From the NCBI RefSeq assembly GCF_042683745.1, contig NZ_JBHUJX010000012.1:186001-250000 (forward strand): a stretch of 64,000 nt of DNA. The letters are read 5' to 3'. Source of the stretch: Pseudoneobacillus sp042683745. Its GTDB lineage: Bacteria; Bacillota; Bacilli; Bacillales; Cytobacillaceae. A program made the position numbers and the translations under genes. Positions within the stretch are counted from its first letter, which is position 1. Each line of letters starts with the position of its first letter. The notes below the pieces were generated by a model. It was not told where the DNA came from and ran no database searches. It worked only from the letters and a program-made list of their open reading frames with translations. Shown in pieces: positions 16,732-25,629 of this stretch.

Positions 16732-17586
16732 ATGCAAAACATCGTAGTCATTGGTTCAGGAGTCATGGGGCGTGGAATTGCCTATGTGAGCGCATTAGGT
16801 GGATTTAAGACGACTTTAGTTGATATCAATGAAAATCAATTGAAAAGTGCAGAAAAAGAAATCGAACTTATTTTTGAAAAAGGAATTCAACGAGAAAAGC
16901 TTACCCAGCATGCAGCGGATGAAGCGCGAGCTATACTTACCTATTCAAACCACTTAATTTCTGCAGTGAAGGAAGCTGACCTAGTCATTGAAGCAGTTCC
17001 AGAAGTAGCAGAAATAAAAAAATCGATTTTCGAAGTCATTGATCAACATGCAACAGCTGATTGTATCTTTGCATCGAATACCTCAACGATGAGTCCAACC
17101 GAAATTGGCTCCTATACTAAACGACCAGATAAAGTAATGGCGATGCACTTCTTTAATCCAGTGCAAAAAATGCGTCTAGTTGAAATGGTTCGTGGTCTTG
17201 AGACAAGTGATGAAACAGTTGAAAAAATAAAGCAAGTAGCCATTAGTATGGGTAAAGAAACGGTCACCATTAAAGAATTTCCAGGCTTTGTAACAAGTCG
17301 AATGAGTGCATTAGTGGGAAATGAGGCTTTCTACATGCTGCAAGAAGGGGTAGGAACTCCTGAAGAAATAGACAAGGCGATTAAATTAGGGCTCAATTAT
17401 CCGATGGGACCGTTCGAGCTCGGAGATTTAGTTGGGTTAGATACGAGATTGAACAATTTGAAGTATTTACATGAGAAATTAGGTGAAAAGTATCGTCCTG
17501 CGCCACTACTGGAGCAATATGTAAAAGCAGGTCGCCTTGGTAGAAAAACAGGTCGAGGAGTATATGATTATCGCAAATCCGAATAG
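16732..17586 (+). CDS. paaH: 3-hydroxyacyl-CoA dehydrogenase PaaH
   Basis: A 284-residue NAD-dependent dehydrogenase. N-terminal Rossmann motif VIGSGVMGRG, catalytic His in MHFFNPV with downstream Glu in LVEMV, and the C-terminal dimer domain with NYPMGPFELGDLVGLD. It oxidises 3-hydroxyadipyl-CoA in the phenylacetate route. The ATG at 16732 is seven bases after GGGAGG; earlier in-frame TTG and ATG are too close to it. paaJ follows after 15 bases. Confidence 0.88.
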   Translation: MQNIVVIGSGVMGRGIAYVSALGGFKTTLVDINENQLKSAEKEIELIFEKGIQREKLTQHAADEARAILTYSNHLISAVKEADLVIEAVPEVAEIKKSIFEVIDQHATADCIFASNTSTMSPTEIGSYTKRPDKVMAMHFFNPVQKMRLVEMVRGLETSDETVEKIKQVAISMGKETVTIKEFPGFVTSRMSALVGNEAFYMLQEGVGTPEEIDKAIKLGLNYPMGPFELGDLVGLDTRLNNLKYLHEKLGEKYRPAPLLEQYVKAGRLGRKTGRGVYDYRKSE

Positions 17587-17601
17587 AAAGAAGGGGTACA
17601 T

Positions 17602-18807
17602 ATGAAAGAAGTTGTCATCATTGATGCCGTTCGGACCCCGTTCGGACGATACAAAGGTGCATTGAAAAATATTCGTCCAGATGACTTGGGAGCCAATGTA
17701 ATTAAAGCGCTAATCAAACGAAATCCTGCTCTCATTCCTGCTGAAATAGAAGAAGTTGTTTTCGGTAATGCCAATCAAGCAGGAGAAGACAATCGGAATG
17801 TAGCTCGGATGTCTGCACTTTTATCTGGACTCCCGATTGAAGTGGCGGCTACAACAATGAATCGACTTTGTGGATCTGGATTAGATGCAGTAAACTATGC
17901 GGCGAGAGCCATTATGGCAGGTGAAGGAGATATTTTCATCGCAGGTGGAACAGAAAGCATGACACGTGCACCATTTGTCATGGCAAAGCCAAACGATGAT
18001 TTCCCTCGCGGAAATATGGAAATGTTCGATACAACCATTGGTTGGCGATTTACTAATCCATCACTAAAAGGAATGTATGGTACAGATAGTATGCCAGAGA
18101 CAGCAGATAATGTCGCACGAAAATATGACATTTCCCGTCATGAACAAGATGTATTTGCCTATGAAAGTCAGCAAAAAGCCGCAAAAGCCATAGAAAGTGG
18201 AATTTTTCAAAATGAAATCATTCCGGTGGAATACCGCGACAGAAAGGGTAACTTATTCACTATTAATGAAGATGAACATCCACGTCCAGACACCACAATG
18301 GAAAAGCTTGAGAAATTGTCACCTCTATTTCCAAATGGAACAGTAACCGCTGGAAATGCTTCTGGTGTCAATGATGGTGCCGCGGCATTACTATTAATGA
18401 GTGCCGAAAAGGCAAAACAATTAAATTTGAAACCATTAGCAAAATATATTATTTCTGCTGTTGCTGGAGTCGAGCCCTCTTGTATGGGATTAGGTCCGAT
18501 CGCTTCTACACGTAAAGCTTTGAAAAGAGCTAATCTATCCATCGATGATCTCGACCTCATTGAATTAAACGAAGCGTTTGCCTCTCAATCTCTCGCCTGT
18601 ATTCAAGAATTAGGGTTAGATAAGACAAAGGTAAATGTAAATGGCGGAGCAATCGCATACGGTCATCCATTAGGGGCAAGTGGGGCAAGAATATTAACGA
18701 CTCTCATTTATGAGATGCATAGGCGAGAAGCAAGATATGGACTTGCTACGATGTGTGTTGGTGTCGGCCAAGGAATCTCCACCATTGTAGAAAAGGGAGG
18801 TTTCTAA
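17602..18807 (+). CDS. paaJ: 3-oxoadipyl-CoA thiolase PaaJ
   Basis: A 401-residue thiolase. Active-site Cys in NRLCGSGLDAV (about residue 87), catalytic His region NEAFASQ and GGAIAYGHPLGASGAR, and C-terminal CVGVGQG with the second Cys. It cleaves 3-oxoadipyl-CoA to acetyl-CoA and succinyl-CoA, and also acts on dehydroadipyl thioesters in this pathway. Its stop codon directly abuts the next ATG. Confidence 0.88.
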   Translation: MKEVVIIDAVRTPFGRYKGALKNIRPDDLGANVIKALIKRNPALIPAEIEEVVFGNANQAGEDNRNVARMSALLSGLPIEVAATTMNRLCGSGLDAVNYAARAIMAGEGDIFIAGGTESMTRAPFVMAKPNDDFPRGNMEMFDTTIGWRFTNPSLKGMYGTDSMPETADNVARKYDISRHEQDVFAYESQQKAAKAIESGIFQNEIIPVEYRDRKGNLFTINEDEHPRPDTTMEKLEKLSPLFPNGTVTAGNASGVNDGAAALLLMSAEKAKQLNLKPLAKYIISAVAGVEPSCMGLGPIASTRKALKRANLSIDDLDLIELNEAFASQSLACIQELGLDKTKVNVNGGAIAYGHPLGASGARILTTLIYEMHRREARYGLATMCVGVGQGISTIVEKGGF

Positions 18808-19584
18808 ATGAATAATATCCTTTTTGAAGTGAAAGACCAGAAGGCCTATGTAACGATCAATCGTCCTGAAGTCTTAAACTGCTTTAATTATGAAACTCTC
18901 TGCGAACTGGGGGAAGTCGTCGATCGTATTGATAAAGATCCTCTAATTCGTGTTGTTATTTTTACTGGAGCTGGCGAAAAAGCCTTTAGTGCTGGAGCGG
19001 ATCTAAAGGAACGACTAAGCCTTTCAGAATCAGATGTAAGACGAAATGTGAAGAAAATTCGCGATGTTTTTCAAGCTGTTGCGGATCTCCCACAGCCAAC
19101 AATTGCTGCCATTAACGGTTTTGCCTTTGGAGGTGGATTCGAACTCTTGCTAGCCTGCGATTTTCGAATCTCCGTTGAGCAAGCCCAGATGGGATTAACA
19201 GAAGTCAGCTGGGGAATCATCCCCGGTGCGGGAGGAACCCAGCGTTTAACCCGACTAATTGGAGAAATGAAGGCGAAGGAGCTTATATTGACAGCTAAGA
19301 AAATATCTACGTATGAGGCTTACCATTGCGGCATATTAATGAAGGTTGTATCTAGAAATAGCTTACAATCTTCTTGTGAAAAATTGGCTAGTGAAATCAT
19401 TCAAAATGCTCCAATTGCTGTAAAGCAAGCGAAATATGCGATCAACCAAGGAGCAAATGTTGATATCTCCGCTGGCCTAGACATTGAAGCTCAAGCGTAT
19501 GAAATGACTATACCAACAAGAGATCGATTGGAAGCACTTACTGCCTTTAATGAAAAAAGAAAACCCGTATTCACAGGAAAATAG
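18808..19584 (+). CDS. enoyl-CoA hydratase/isomerase, third crotonase of the operon
   Basis: A 258-residue crotonase-fold protein with SAGADLKE and a catalytic TEVSWGIIPGAGG, so a true hydratase-type active site. GGGAGG lies upstream and the start is adjacent to the paaJ stop. It could share the dehydroadipyl-CoA step with PaaF, or supply another hydration such as the oxepin-CoA step normally done by the PaaZ hydrolase domain; this is inference. It is the last structural gene before a dispersed repeat and paaX. Confidence 0.82.
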   Translation: MNNILFEVKDQKAYVTINRPEVLNCFNYETLCELGEVVDRIDKDPLIRVVIFTGAGEKAFSAGADLKERLSLSESDVRRNVKKIRDVFQAVADLPQPTIAAINGFAFGGGFELLLACDFRISVEQAQMGLTEVSWGIIPGAGGTQRLTRLIGEMKAKELILTAKKISTYEAYHCGILMKVVSRNSLQSSCEKLASEIIQNAPIAVKQAKYAINQGANVDISAGLDIEAQAYEMTIPTRDRLEALTAFNEKRKPVFTGK

Positions 19585-19593
19585 ACATAGAAA

Positions 19594-19746
19594 TTGTCTA
19601 GCTTCAGCGCCCAGCAACTAGTGTACTGTCCCTCTCCTCCTTACGATAAGTCAACATCGAATCGCTTACGCTCTTCGTGTTTCCTTTATCTCATACGGAG
19701 CGCACCAGTCCATACGTTGCTAAACGGGCGCTTCCGCTTTTCTATT
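19594..19746. repeat. dispersed repeat with GCGC ends, copy A (divergent interior)
   Basis: It begins TTGTCTAGCTTCAGCGCCC and ends GGGCGCTTCCGCTTTTC, the same ends as the copy near 32585-32840. The inner sequence is only loosely like the other copies. Confidence 0.6.
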
Positions 19747-19797
19747 TAATTTAGTAAAATAATATTTAAGTGTGAAAGAAAAGGGATGAATACAATT

Positions 19798-20673
19798 GTG
19801 AATACAAGGTCAATGGTTTTTACATTATATGGAGATTATATTTCTCATTATGGAAATAAAATTTGGATAGGCAGTTTAATAAAATTTTTAAATGAATTTG
19901 GTCATAATGATCAAGCCGTTCGGGCAGCCATATCAAGAATGAATAAGCAAGGCTGGGTCCAAGGGGAAAAGATCGGAAACAAAAGCTATTATTCTTTAAC
20001 TGATCGTGGCGTAAAAAGAATTGAAGAAGCCGCACAGCGGATTTTTAAGTTGAAGCAGGAGAAATGGGACGGCAAATGGCGAATCTTTATGTACACGATT
20101 CCAGAGGAGATTCGTAACGTCCGAGATGAACTTCGAAAGGAACTTGTTTGGAGTGGATTTGGAACAATGTCAAACAGTTGCTGGATTTCCGCTAACAAAT
20201 TAGAAAATACAATACAAGATTTAATCGAAAAATACGAAATTGAGCCATATGTCGATTTCTTTATTGCCGAATATAAAGGTCCGCATCAAAATAAAAATAT
20301 TGTTGAAAAAAGCTGGAATTTAGAAGAAATCAATCTAAAATATCAGGAATTCATTGGCGAGTATTCACAAAAATATGTTATCGACCGAAACAAAATCCAA
20401 AAGGGGCAAATGACAGACGCGGAATGTTTTGTGGAAAGAACAAAGCTTGTTCACGAATATCGGAAATTTTTATTCGTTGACCCAGGATTACCTGAAGAAC
20501 TTCTTCCCGAACAATGGTTAGGCGGACATGCGGCAGCCCTCTTTAGTGAATATTATAAAGAATTAGCTGAACCAGCCCTACGCTTTTTCGAAGCTGTTTT
20601 TCAAGAGGGAAATGAACTGGATTTAAAAGATGAAGATTACGATGTTATGGACCATCCATATATACTTGAATAG
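19798..20673 (+). CDS. paaX: PaaX-family transcriptional repressor
   Basis: A 291-residue regulator with an N-terminal winged-helix domain (TLYGDYISHYG...VRAAISRMNKQGW) and the PaaX central and C-terminal domains. Members sense phenylacetyl-CoA and repress paa operons. GTG 19798 is preferred over ATG 19786 because the purine stretch AAGGGATGA ends at 19789 and would overlap the upstream start. It lies directly downstream of the paa genes, separated by a dispersed repeat. Confidence 0.85.
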   Translation: MNTRSMVFTLYGDYISHYGNKIWIGSLIKFLNEFGHNDQAVRAAISRMNKQGWVQGEKIGNKSYYSLTDRGVKRIEEAAQRIFKLKQEKWDGKWRIFMYTIPEEIRNVRDELRKELVWSGFGTMSNSCWISANKLENTIQDLIEKYEIEPYVDFFIAEYKGPHQNKNIVEKSWNLEEINLKYQEFIGEYSQKYVIDRNKIQKGQMTDAECFVERTKLVHEYRKFLFVDPGLPEELLPEQWLGGHAAALFSEYYKELAEPALRFFEAVFQEGNELDLKDEDYDVMDHPYILE

Positions 20674-20685
20674 AATTCTACTACC

Positions 20686-20711
20686 GCATCCTATAGGGAT
20701 GCTCTTTTTTT
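20686..20711 (+). terminator. rho-independent terminator after paaX
   Basis: GCATCC / GGATGC with a five-base loop, then TCTTTTTTT. Confidence 0.85.
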
Positions 20712-20716
20712 GTTGT

Positions 20717-20892
20717 CAAGCGCAAGCGTCCTAGCCCTGACGTATATGATGTACTAGTGTCGACAATGCGACAGGACGTCGCGTTATTGTCGAACTCGAG
20801 GTCAAATGTTTCGCCAGCCAAAAAGTCAAAGAACGACTTTGTGGCTGGCGAAGCATTTGCTTGTCGGGGCTAATCAAAGCGTTTGCACTTTT
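20717..20892. repeat. dispersed structured repeat, copy B
   Basis: It contains TACTAGTGTCGACA, AGCCCTGAC ... GTCGGGGCT as an outer stem, CAAATG ... CATTTG as a second stem, and a long inner hairpin CGCCAGCCA...TGGCTGGCG. Copies C and D share the architecture but have a different inner hairpin sequence. Confidence 0.8.
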
Positions 20893-20949
20893 CCTGTTGT
20901 TTAAAATTAACAAATAATATAACATTTACTTAACGAAGGGGGAATTTTT

Positions 20950-21900
20950 GTGCATCAACTTACTAAACTATTAAACATACAATATCCAATCATTCAAGGT
21001 GGAATGGGGAATATTAGTAATGCACCTCTCACTGCTGCCGTCTCAGAGGCTGGTGGACTAGGAACAATAGGCGTGGGCACGATGTCCCCAGATGAAGTAG
21101 AAGAAATCATCATCGAAACGAAAAAATTAACGAATAAGCCATTTGCTATCAATATCCCCATTAGTGTGACACCTTTTTTAAAAGAAATGCTTTCACTTGT
21201 CATAAATTATCAAATTCCAATTGTGTCATTGTCAGCAGGTAATCCAGCTCCATTTATCAAAAAACTGCATGAACATAATATTAAAGTGATTGTTGTTGTC
21301 GCATCTGTGAAACATGCATTGAAGGCGGAAGCTGCTGGTGTGGATGTTGTGGTTGCTGAAGGATATGAGGCTGCGGGGATTAACTCGCCATATGAAACAA
21401 CTACTTTAACGCTTATTCCTCAGATTGTGAATGCCGTCCAAATACCAGTAGTTGCTGCAGGTGGGATCGCAGATGGAAGAGGACTTGCTGCAATGCTTAC
21501 TTTAGGTGCTAGTGGTGTTCAAATGGGAACAAGATTCATTGCCACTCAGGAAGCACCATTTCATCCTACATATAAGGAAAAACTTCTATCCTCTGATGAT
21601 ACGAGCACAGTGATTGTCGGACGCTCTGTTGGAAAAATTCGTCGCCTCCTCCAGTCTCCTTATTCTTTAAAACTATTAAAAATGGAGCATGTCGGAATGT
21701 CTGAGATAGAATATCTGCAACTCACTTCAGAGGATCATCATAAACGTGGAGCATTTGGAGGAAATGATGAAGAGGGTTTCATGAACGCAGGCCAAATTGC
21801 AGGATTATTAGGGGATATTCCTACAGTTAAACAGCTACTAGATACGATGATGCGGGATGCCAAGCAAGAACTGCAAAAAGCTGTTCAATTATTCTATTAA
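20950..21900 (+). CDS. nitronate monooxygenase / FabK-like FMN enzyme
   Basis: A 316-residue TIM-barrel flavoprotein of the 2-nitropropane dioxygenase family. It starts with IQGGMGNISNAPL, followed by GGLGTIG, VAEGYEAAG and the FMN phosphate loop AAGGIADGRG with QMGTRF. Members oxidise nitronates or act as enoyl-ACP reductases; a nearby fatty-acid operon is absent. The GTG start has AAGGGGG. It has its own terminator and seems monocistronic. The role in the aromatic island is unclear. Confidence 0.8.
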   Translation: MHQLTKLLNIQYPIIQGGMGNISNAPLTAAVSEAGGLGTIGVGTMSPDEVEEIIIETKKLTNKPFAINIPISVTPFLKEMLSLVINYQIPIVSLSAGNPAPFIKKLHEHNIKVIVVVASVKHALKAEAAGVDVVVAEGYEAAGINSPYETTTLTLIPQIVNAVQIPVVAAGGIADGRGLAAMLTLGASGVQMGTRFIATQEAPFHPTYKEKLLSSDDTSTVIVGRSVGKIRRLLQSPYSLKLLKMEHVGMSEIEYLQLTSEDHHKRGAFGGNDEEGFMNAGQIAGLLGDIPTVKQLLDTMMRDAKQELQKAVQLFY

Positions 21901-21910
21901 CTTAACTAAC

Positions 21911-21943
21911 GCGTACTTTGTCGAAACATTGTACGCTTTTTTT
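21911..21943 (+). terminator. rho-independent terminator
   Basis: GCGTAC / GTACGC with a 14-base loop followed by a T7 run, just after the nitronate monooxygenase-like gene. Confidence 0.8.
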
Positions 21944-21990
21944 ATTGTAAAAAATGAGTTTTTTAATTATGCTAAATTTTTAGAATATTA

Positions 21991-22020
21991 TTGACTTTTA
22001 CGACAATAAAATGATAGTAT
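21991..22020 (+). promoter_or_regulatory. sigma-A-type promoter of the ABC transporter operon
   Basis: -35 TTGACT (21991-21996) and -10 TAGTAT (22015-22020), 18-base spacing. About 125 bases of leader precede the first gene; I saw no riboswitch or T-box in it. Confidence 0.55.
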
Positions 22021-22146
22021 AACGTTATATTTACGGTGTTAATAGTAAATATCATATTGGTTTTGAGAACGATTACAGAAATGAGCATTTTTTCAGCAAA
22101 AATCCAATAAAGAAATAAAGACATTTATTTTTGAGGGGGAAAGTAG

Positions 22147-23163
22147 ATGAAAAAGAAGTTTCATGCTCTATCTTTTGCTTTAGCGGGAATGTTGCTGCTA
22201 GCTGGTTGTGGAAGTAACAGCACCAACACTACAAGTGAAAAGCCGAAAGATGACGAGAAAAAGCAGTACAAAATCGGACTCACCCAATTCGGTGCCCATC
22301 CTTCATTGGATGCTGCAACAGAAGGCTTTATTAAAGCACTTGAGGACCAAGGCTTTAAAGAAGGGGATAATGTAACCTTCGATATGCAAGATGCACAATT
22401 TGATATGAACAATACAAAGCCGATTGCCGAAAAATTTGTCGGGGATAAAGTGGATTTGATTTTTGCTAATGCCACTCCTAGTGCGGTAAGTGCTTTACAA
22501 GAAACGAAAGAGATTCCGATCCTTTTTACTTCAGTAACAGATCCAATTGGAGCTGGTTTGGTAAAATCTTTCGATGAGCCTGGAGACAATATAACAGGAA
22601 CAACGGATAATCACCCTGACGCAACAAAAACAACGATAGATTTTATTACAAATGAAATTGGGGCCAAGAAAATTGGTGTTGTTTATAACTCTGGAGAACA
22701 AAATTCGGAGGTTCAAGTGAAAGCGGTTGAAGAATTAGCTAAAGCAAATGGAGCTTCATTGGAAAAAGCTTCTGTTTCTACATCTGCTGAGGTAAAACAA
22801 GCAACTGAATCATTAATTGGACGTGTGGATGCGATTTATATTCCAACTGACAATACGGTCGTTTCGGCATTAGAGGCCGTCATTGGCGTAGCAAATGATA
22901 AAAAAATCCCATTATTTGTTGGTGAGCTGGATTCAATGAAGAAGGGTGCAGTTGCAGCAAGCGGATTCCAATACTTTGATCTTGGCTATGATACAGGTTT
23001 AATGGCAGCGAAAATTTTAAAAGGCGAGAAGAAAGCTTCTGAAATCCCTGTAGAATTACCGAAAACTTTAACAATGGTCATCAATAAAAAAGCGGCTGAA
23101 GCACAAGGTGTTGAAATTAAATCTGAGTGGGAAGGAAAAGTAGAGTTTTTCGAAGGCGAATAA
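22147..23163 (+). CDS. ABC transporter substrate-binding lipoprotein (TrpX-like)
   Basis: A 338-residue lipoprotein. The signal peptide ends in the lipobox LLAGC with the acylated Cys at residue 21, then a Ser/Thr/Lys linker and a two-lobed binding domain of the ABC_sub_bind family. Known relatives bind tryptophan or other aromatic or small organic ligands. It starts an operon with a permease and an ATPase, next to aromatic catabolic genes, so an aromatic amino acid or aryl acid ligand is a reasonable inference. A strong stem-loop follows. Confidence 0.83.
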   Translation: MKKKFHALSFALAGMLLLAGCGSNSTNTTSEKPKDDEKKQYKIGLTQFGAHPSLDAATEGFIKALEDQGFKEGDNVTFDMQDAQFDMNNTKPIAEKFVGDKVDLIFANATPSAVSALQETKEIPILFTSVTDPIGAGLVKSFDEPGDNITGTTDNHPDATKTTIDFITNEIGAKKIGVVYNSGEQNSEVQVKAVEELAKANGASLEKASVSTSAEVKQATESLIGRVDAIYIPTDNTVVSALEAVIGVANDKKIPLFVGELDSMKKGAVAASGFQYFDLGYDTGLMAAKILKGEKKASEIPVELPKTLTMVINKKAAEAQGVEIKSEWEGKVEFFEGE

Positions 23164-23173
23164 AAATGGAACG

Positions 23174-23207
23174 AAGGAACATAGGTTGTAATCCACCTAT
23201 GTTCCTT
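23174..23207 (+). other. intercistronic stem-loop
   Basis: Perfect 13-bp stem AAGGAACATAGGT / ACCTATGTTCCTT with an 8-base loop and no T-run, between the binding protein and permease genes. It may protect the binding-protein mRNA from decay or partly stop transcription. Confidence 0.6.
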
Positions 23208-23241
23208 ACATAATAAATTCTCGCAGAAAGGATGAGGCCAG

Positions 23242-24264
23242 TTGTTTACTGCTATATTCGGATCATTTGAATCAGGCATCATCTACGCGATTATGGCACT
23301 CGGTGTATATTTATCATTTCGAATATTAGATTTTCCGGATTTAACGGTTGATGGAAGTTTTGTAACAGGTGCAGCCGTTTCAGCTGTTCTAATTATTTCG
23401 GGAGTAAATCCGTTTTTAGCAACGGTATGTGCCCTAGTGGTTGGATTTCTTGCCGGTTGCATAACGGGTATCATTCATACTTTAGGAAAAATTAACGCGT
23501 TACTGTCAGGAATACTCATGATGATCGCCTTATATTCTATTAATCTTCGAATTATGGGGAGATCCAATATTCCACTACTTAATCAAGAAACAGCGTTAAC
23601 GAAAGTGCAAGAAGTGTGGGCGAAAACAGGCATCGATCCATTTTTAAACAAAGGACTTATTGCCGTTGGTCTTGGTGATTATCTCCCAAAAACATGGGGA
23701 ATTTTGTTCTTTATGATTATCGTCACCTTTGTGATTAAGTTTTTGACAGATGCATTTTTAAAGACGGAAGTGGGGCTTGCATTGAGAGCGACTGGTGATA
23801 ATAAACGGATGATTCGTAGCTTTTCAGCAAATACGAATATTTTGATCATCATCGGATTAGGAATATCAAATGCAATGGTTGCTTTCTCTGGAGCGATTAT
23901 CGCTCAACAAGGAGGATTTGCAGATGTTGGAATGGGGATCGGAATGATCATTATCGGATTAGCCTCTGTCATCATTGGGGAAGCACTTTTCGGTACGAAA
24001 TCCATTGCCCGTACGACATTAGCAGTCATTGGTGGAGCGATTATTTATCGGATTGTCGTATCGATGGCTTTACGTGTTGATTTCCTTAAACCAGGTGATA
24101 TGAAATTAATTACCGCTACGATCGTCATTATCGCTTTAATCATGCCAAAAATAATGGATTCTTACCGTGAGCGAAAACGTAAAGCTTTACGCCGAAAAGG
24201 ACAATTACATATTAATAGTGCTACATCTAATCGGGAGGGGGATGCCAATGCTGAACTTAAATAA
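23242..24264 (+). CDS. ABC transporter permease (TrpY-like)
   Basis: A 340-residue integral membrane protein with about 8-9 hydrophobic segments, of the BPD_transp_2 type (LivH/M-like). It forms the channel for the ligand delivered by the lipoprotein upstream. The TTG start has an AAAGGATGAGG site. It ends with a basic cytoplasmic tail (RERKRKALRRKG) and overlaps the ATPase gene by 17 bases. Confidence 0.83.
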   Translation: MFTAIFGSFESGIIYAIMALGVYLSFRILDFPDLTVDGSFVTGAAVSAVLIISGVNPFLATVCALVVGFLAGCITGIIHTLGKINALLSGILMMIALYSINLRIMGRSNIPLLNQETALTKVQEVWAKTGIDPFLNKGLIAVGLGDYLPKTWGILFFMIIVTFVIKFLTDAFLKTEVGLALRATGDNKRMIRSFSANTNILIIIGLGISNAMVAFSGAIIAQQGGFADVGMGIGMIIIGLASVIIGEALFGTKSIARTTLAVIGGAIIYRIVVSMALRVDFLKPGDMKLITATIVIIALIMPKIMDSYRERKRKALRRKGQLHINSATSNREGDANAELK

Positions 24265-25042
24265 TATTCATAAAGTTTTCAATGAAGGAACCCCCGATGA
24301 AAAAGTCGCCCTAGATCATGTAAGTCTCTCCTTGAAAAAAGGTGATTTTGTAACGGTGATTGGAAGTAATGGGGCAGGGAAATCCACTTTAATGAATATG
24401 ATTTCCGGTGTCCTCCAGCCCGATATAGGGTCCATCTTTTTAAATGGACAAAAGGTTACTTATTTATCTGAATACAAACGAGCGAAACTCATTGGACGCG
24501 TTTTTCAAGATCCGATGGCAGGAACCGCACCATCAATGACAATTGAAGAAAATTTAGCGATGGCTTACTCAAGGAATAAACAACGGACATTACGGTGGGG
24601 TGTGACGAAGGTTAGAAGGGATTATTTCCGTGAAGTATTAGAATCACTTCATTTAGGACTAGAAAATCGTTTGAGTGCAAAAGTTGGTTTGCTTTCGGGT
24701 GGAGAACGACAAGCACTTTCTCTATTAATGGCCACTTTTACTGAACCCGCAATTTTGTTACTAGATGAGCATACAGCTGCCCTTGATCCTTCTCGTGCCG
24801 AGCTAATTACACAGCTCACTAAAGAAATTGTAGCCAAATACAGTTTAACTACTTTAATGGTTACTCATAATATGCAGCAAGCCATTGATTTAGGAAATCG
24901 TCTCATTATGATGGACAAAGGTCAAATTATTTTAGAAGTAGATGAAGCAGCAAAAGAAAAATTAAGTATTGATGATTTGCTAGTTGAGTTTCAACGGATA
25001 CGCGGGTCAAAAATGACGAACGACAGAGCGTTATTATCATAA
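24248..25042 (+). CDS. ABC transporter ATP-binding protein (TrpZ-like)
   Basis: A 264-residue ABC ATPase with Walker A GSNGAGKST (about residues 39-47), signature LSGGERQ, Walker B ILLLDEHTAALDP and the switch His in MVTHN. ATG 24248 is seven bases after GGAGGGGG; the frame is open upstream inside the permease. It energises the adjacent uptake system. Confidence 0.88.
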   Translation: MLNLNNIHKVFNEGTPDEKVALDHVSLSLKKGDFVTVIGSNGAGKSTLMNMISGVLQPDIGSIFLNGQKVTYLSEYKRAKLIGRVFQDPMAGTAPSMTIEENLAMAYSRNKQRTLRWGVTKVRRDYFREVLESLHLGLENRLSAKVGLLSGGERQALSLLMATFTEPAILLLDEHTAALDPSRAELITQLTKEIVAKYSLTTLMVTHNMQQAIDLGNRLIMMDKGQIILEVDEAAKEKLSIDDLLVEFQRIRGSKMTNDRALLS

Positions 25043-25064
25043 TGGCGGGTTGGGAGGGTTTAGG

Positions 25065-25466
25065 ATGAAACCAGGATTAGAAGTAGGTCAAACAGAAACG
25101 ATTTACACAAAAGTAACTCCAAATATGTTTGCCCAATTCGAAGGTAATGTGGTTCATCCTGCTTACTCCACTGTTTCGATGATATACCACATGGAATGGG
25201 CTTCTCGTAAAATCATTCTGCCTTATTTAGAGGATCATGAAGAAGGAATGGGTGGAGCCGTTTCAGCAAAGCATATCGCCGCATCACCTGAAGGATCACA
25301 ACTTACAATCAAGGCCGAATTAATCGAATATAACCGAAATATAGTAGTAACAAAGGTATCTGTATTTCGAGAATCAGAGTTAGTCGGCATTGGCGAAGTA
25401 AAACAAGTAATCGTTCCAAAACAAAAAATTATGGAAATGCTTACAAAGCATTCCAGTCCATCTTAA
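25065..25466 (+). CDS. FlK-like hotdog thioesterase
   Basis: A 133-residue hotdog-fold protein. Compared from memory with fluoroacetyl-CoA thioesterase FlK (T42/E50/H76), the residues T36, E44 (in HMEWA) and H70 (in AKHIAASPEG) keep the exact spacing, so a working Thr-Glu-His site is likely. It probably hydrolyses an acyl-CoA from the aromatic pathways, a role like that of PaaI, which is absent here. ATG 25065 is seven bases after GGGAGGG. It is the last gene before a terminator. Confidence 0.75.
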   Translation: MKPGLEVGQTETIYTKVTPNMFAQFEGNVVHPAYSTVSMIYHMEWASRKIILPYLEDHEEGMGGAVSAKHIAASPEGSQLTIKAELIEYNRNIVVTKVSVFRESELVGIGEVKQVIVPKQKIMEMLTKHSSPS

Positions 25467-25469
25467 ACG

Positions 25470-25497
25470 AACGACCTCCATGAGGTTGGTTTTTTTG
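25470..25497 (+). terminator. rho-independent terminator
   Basis: ACCTC-CAT-GAGGT stem extended by weaker pairs, followed by TTTTTTT. Confidence 0.75.
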
Positions 25498-25512
25498 TGT
25501 AAAGAAGAATTA

Positions 25513-25598
25513 CATCCTTTAAAGCGGTGAAGTGGTGGGGGTCAGTCCCCCATCGCGTTAAAGCGACGGGGGACTGACCCCCGCTACTTTAAAGGATG
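25513..25598. repeat. GGGGGACTGACCCCC palindromic repeat, double copy 4
   Basis: Two cores in opposite orientation (25537-25551 and 25568-25582) are enclosed by a perfect 12-bp inverted repeat CATCCTTTAAAG / CTTTAAAGGATG. The layout matches the double copy at 4031-4116. Confidence 0.88.
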
Positions 25599-25629
25599 AA
25601 AGCGCTATTATTTTTTAGGAGGGTTTTTC

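Noticed and set aside
22021..22146. T-box or riboswitch in the leader of the ABC operon
   Set aside because: The leader is short and has no T-box motif, specifier loop or terminator/antiterminator pair that I can see.
69..25598. The GGGGG-ACTGA-CCCCC repeats as a CRISPR array
   Set aside because: Copies are far apart, palindromic with variable arms, and have no regular spacers or cas genes.
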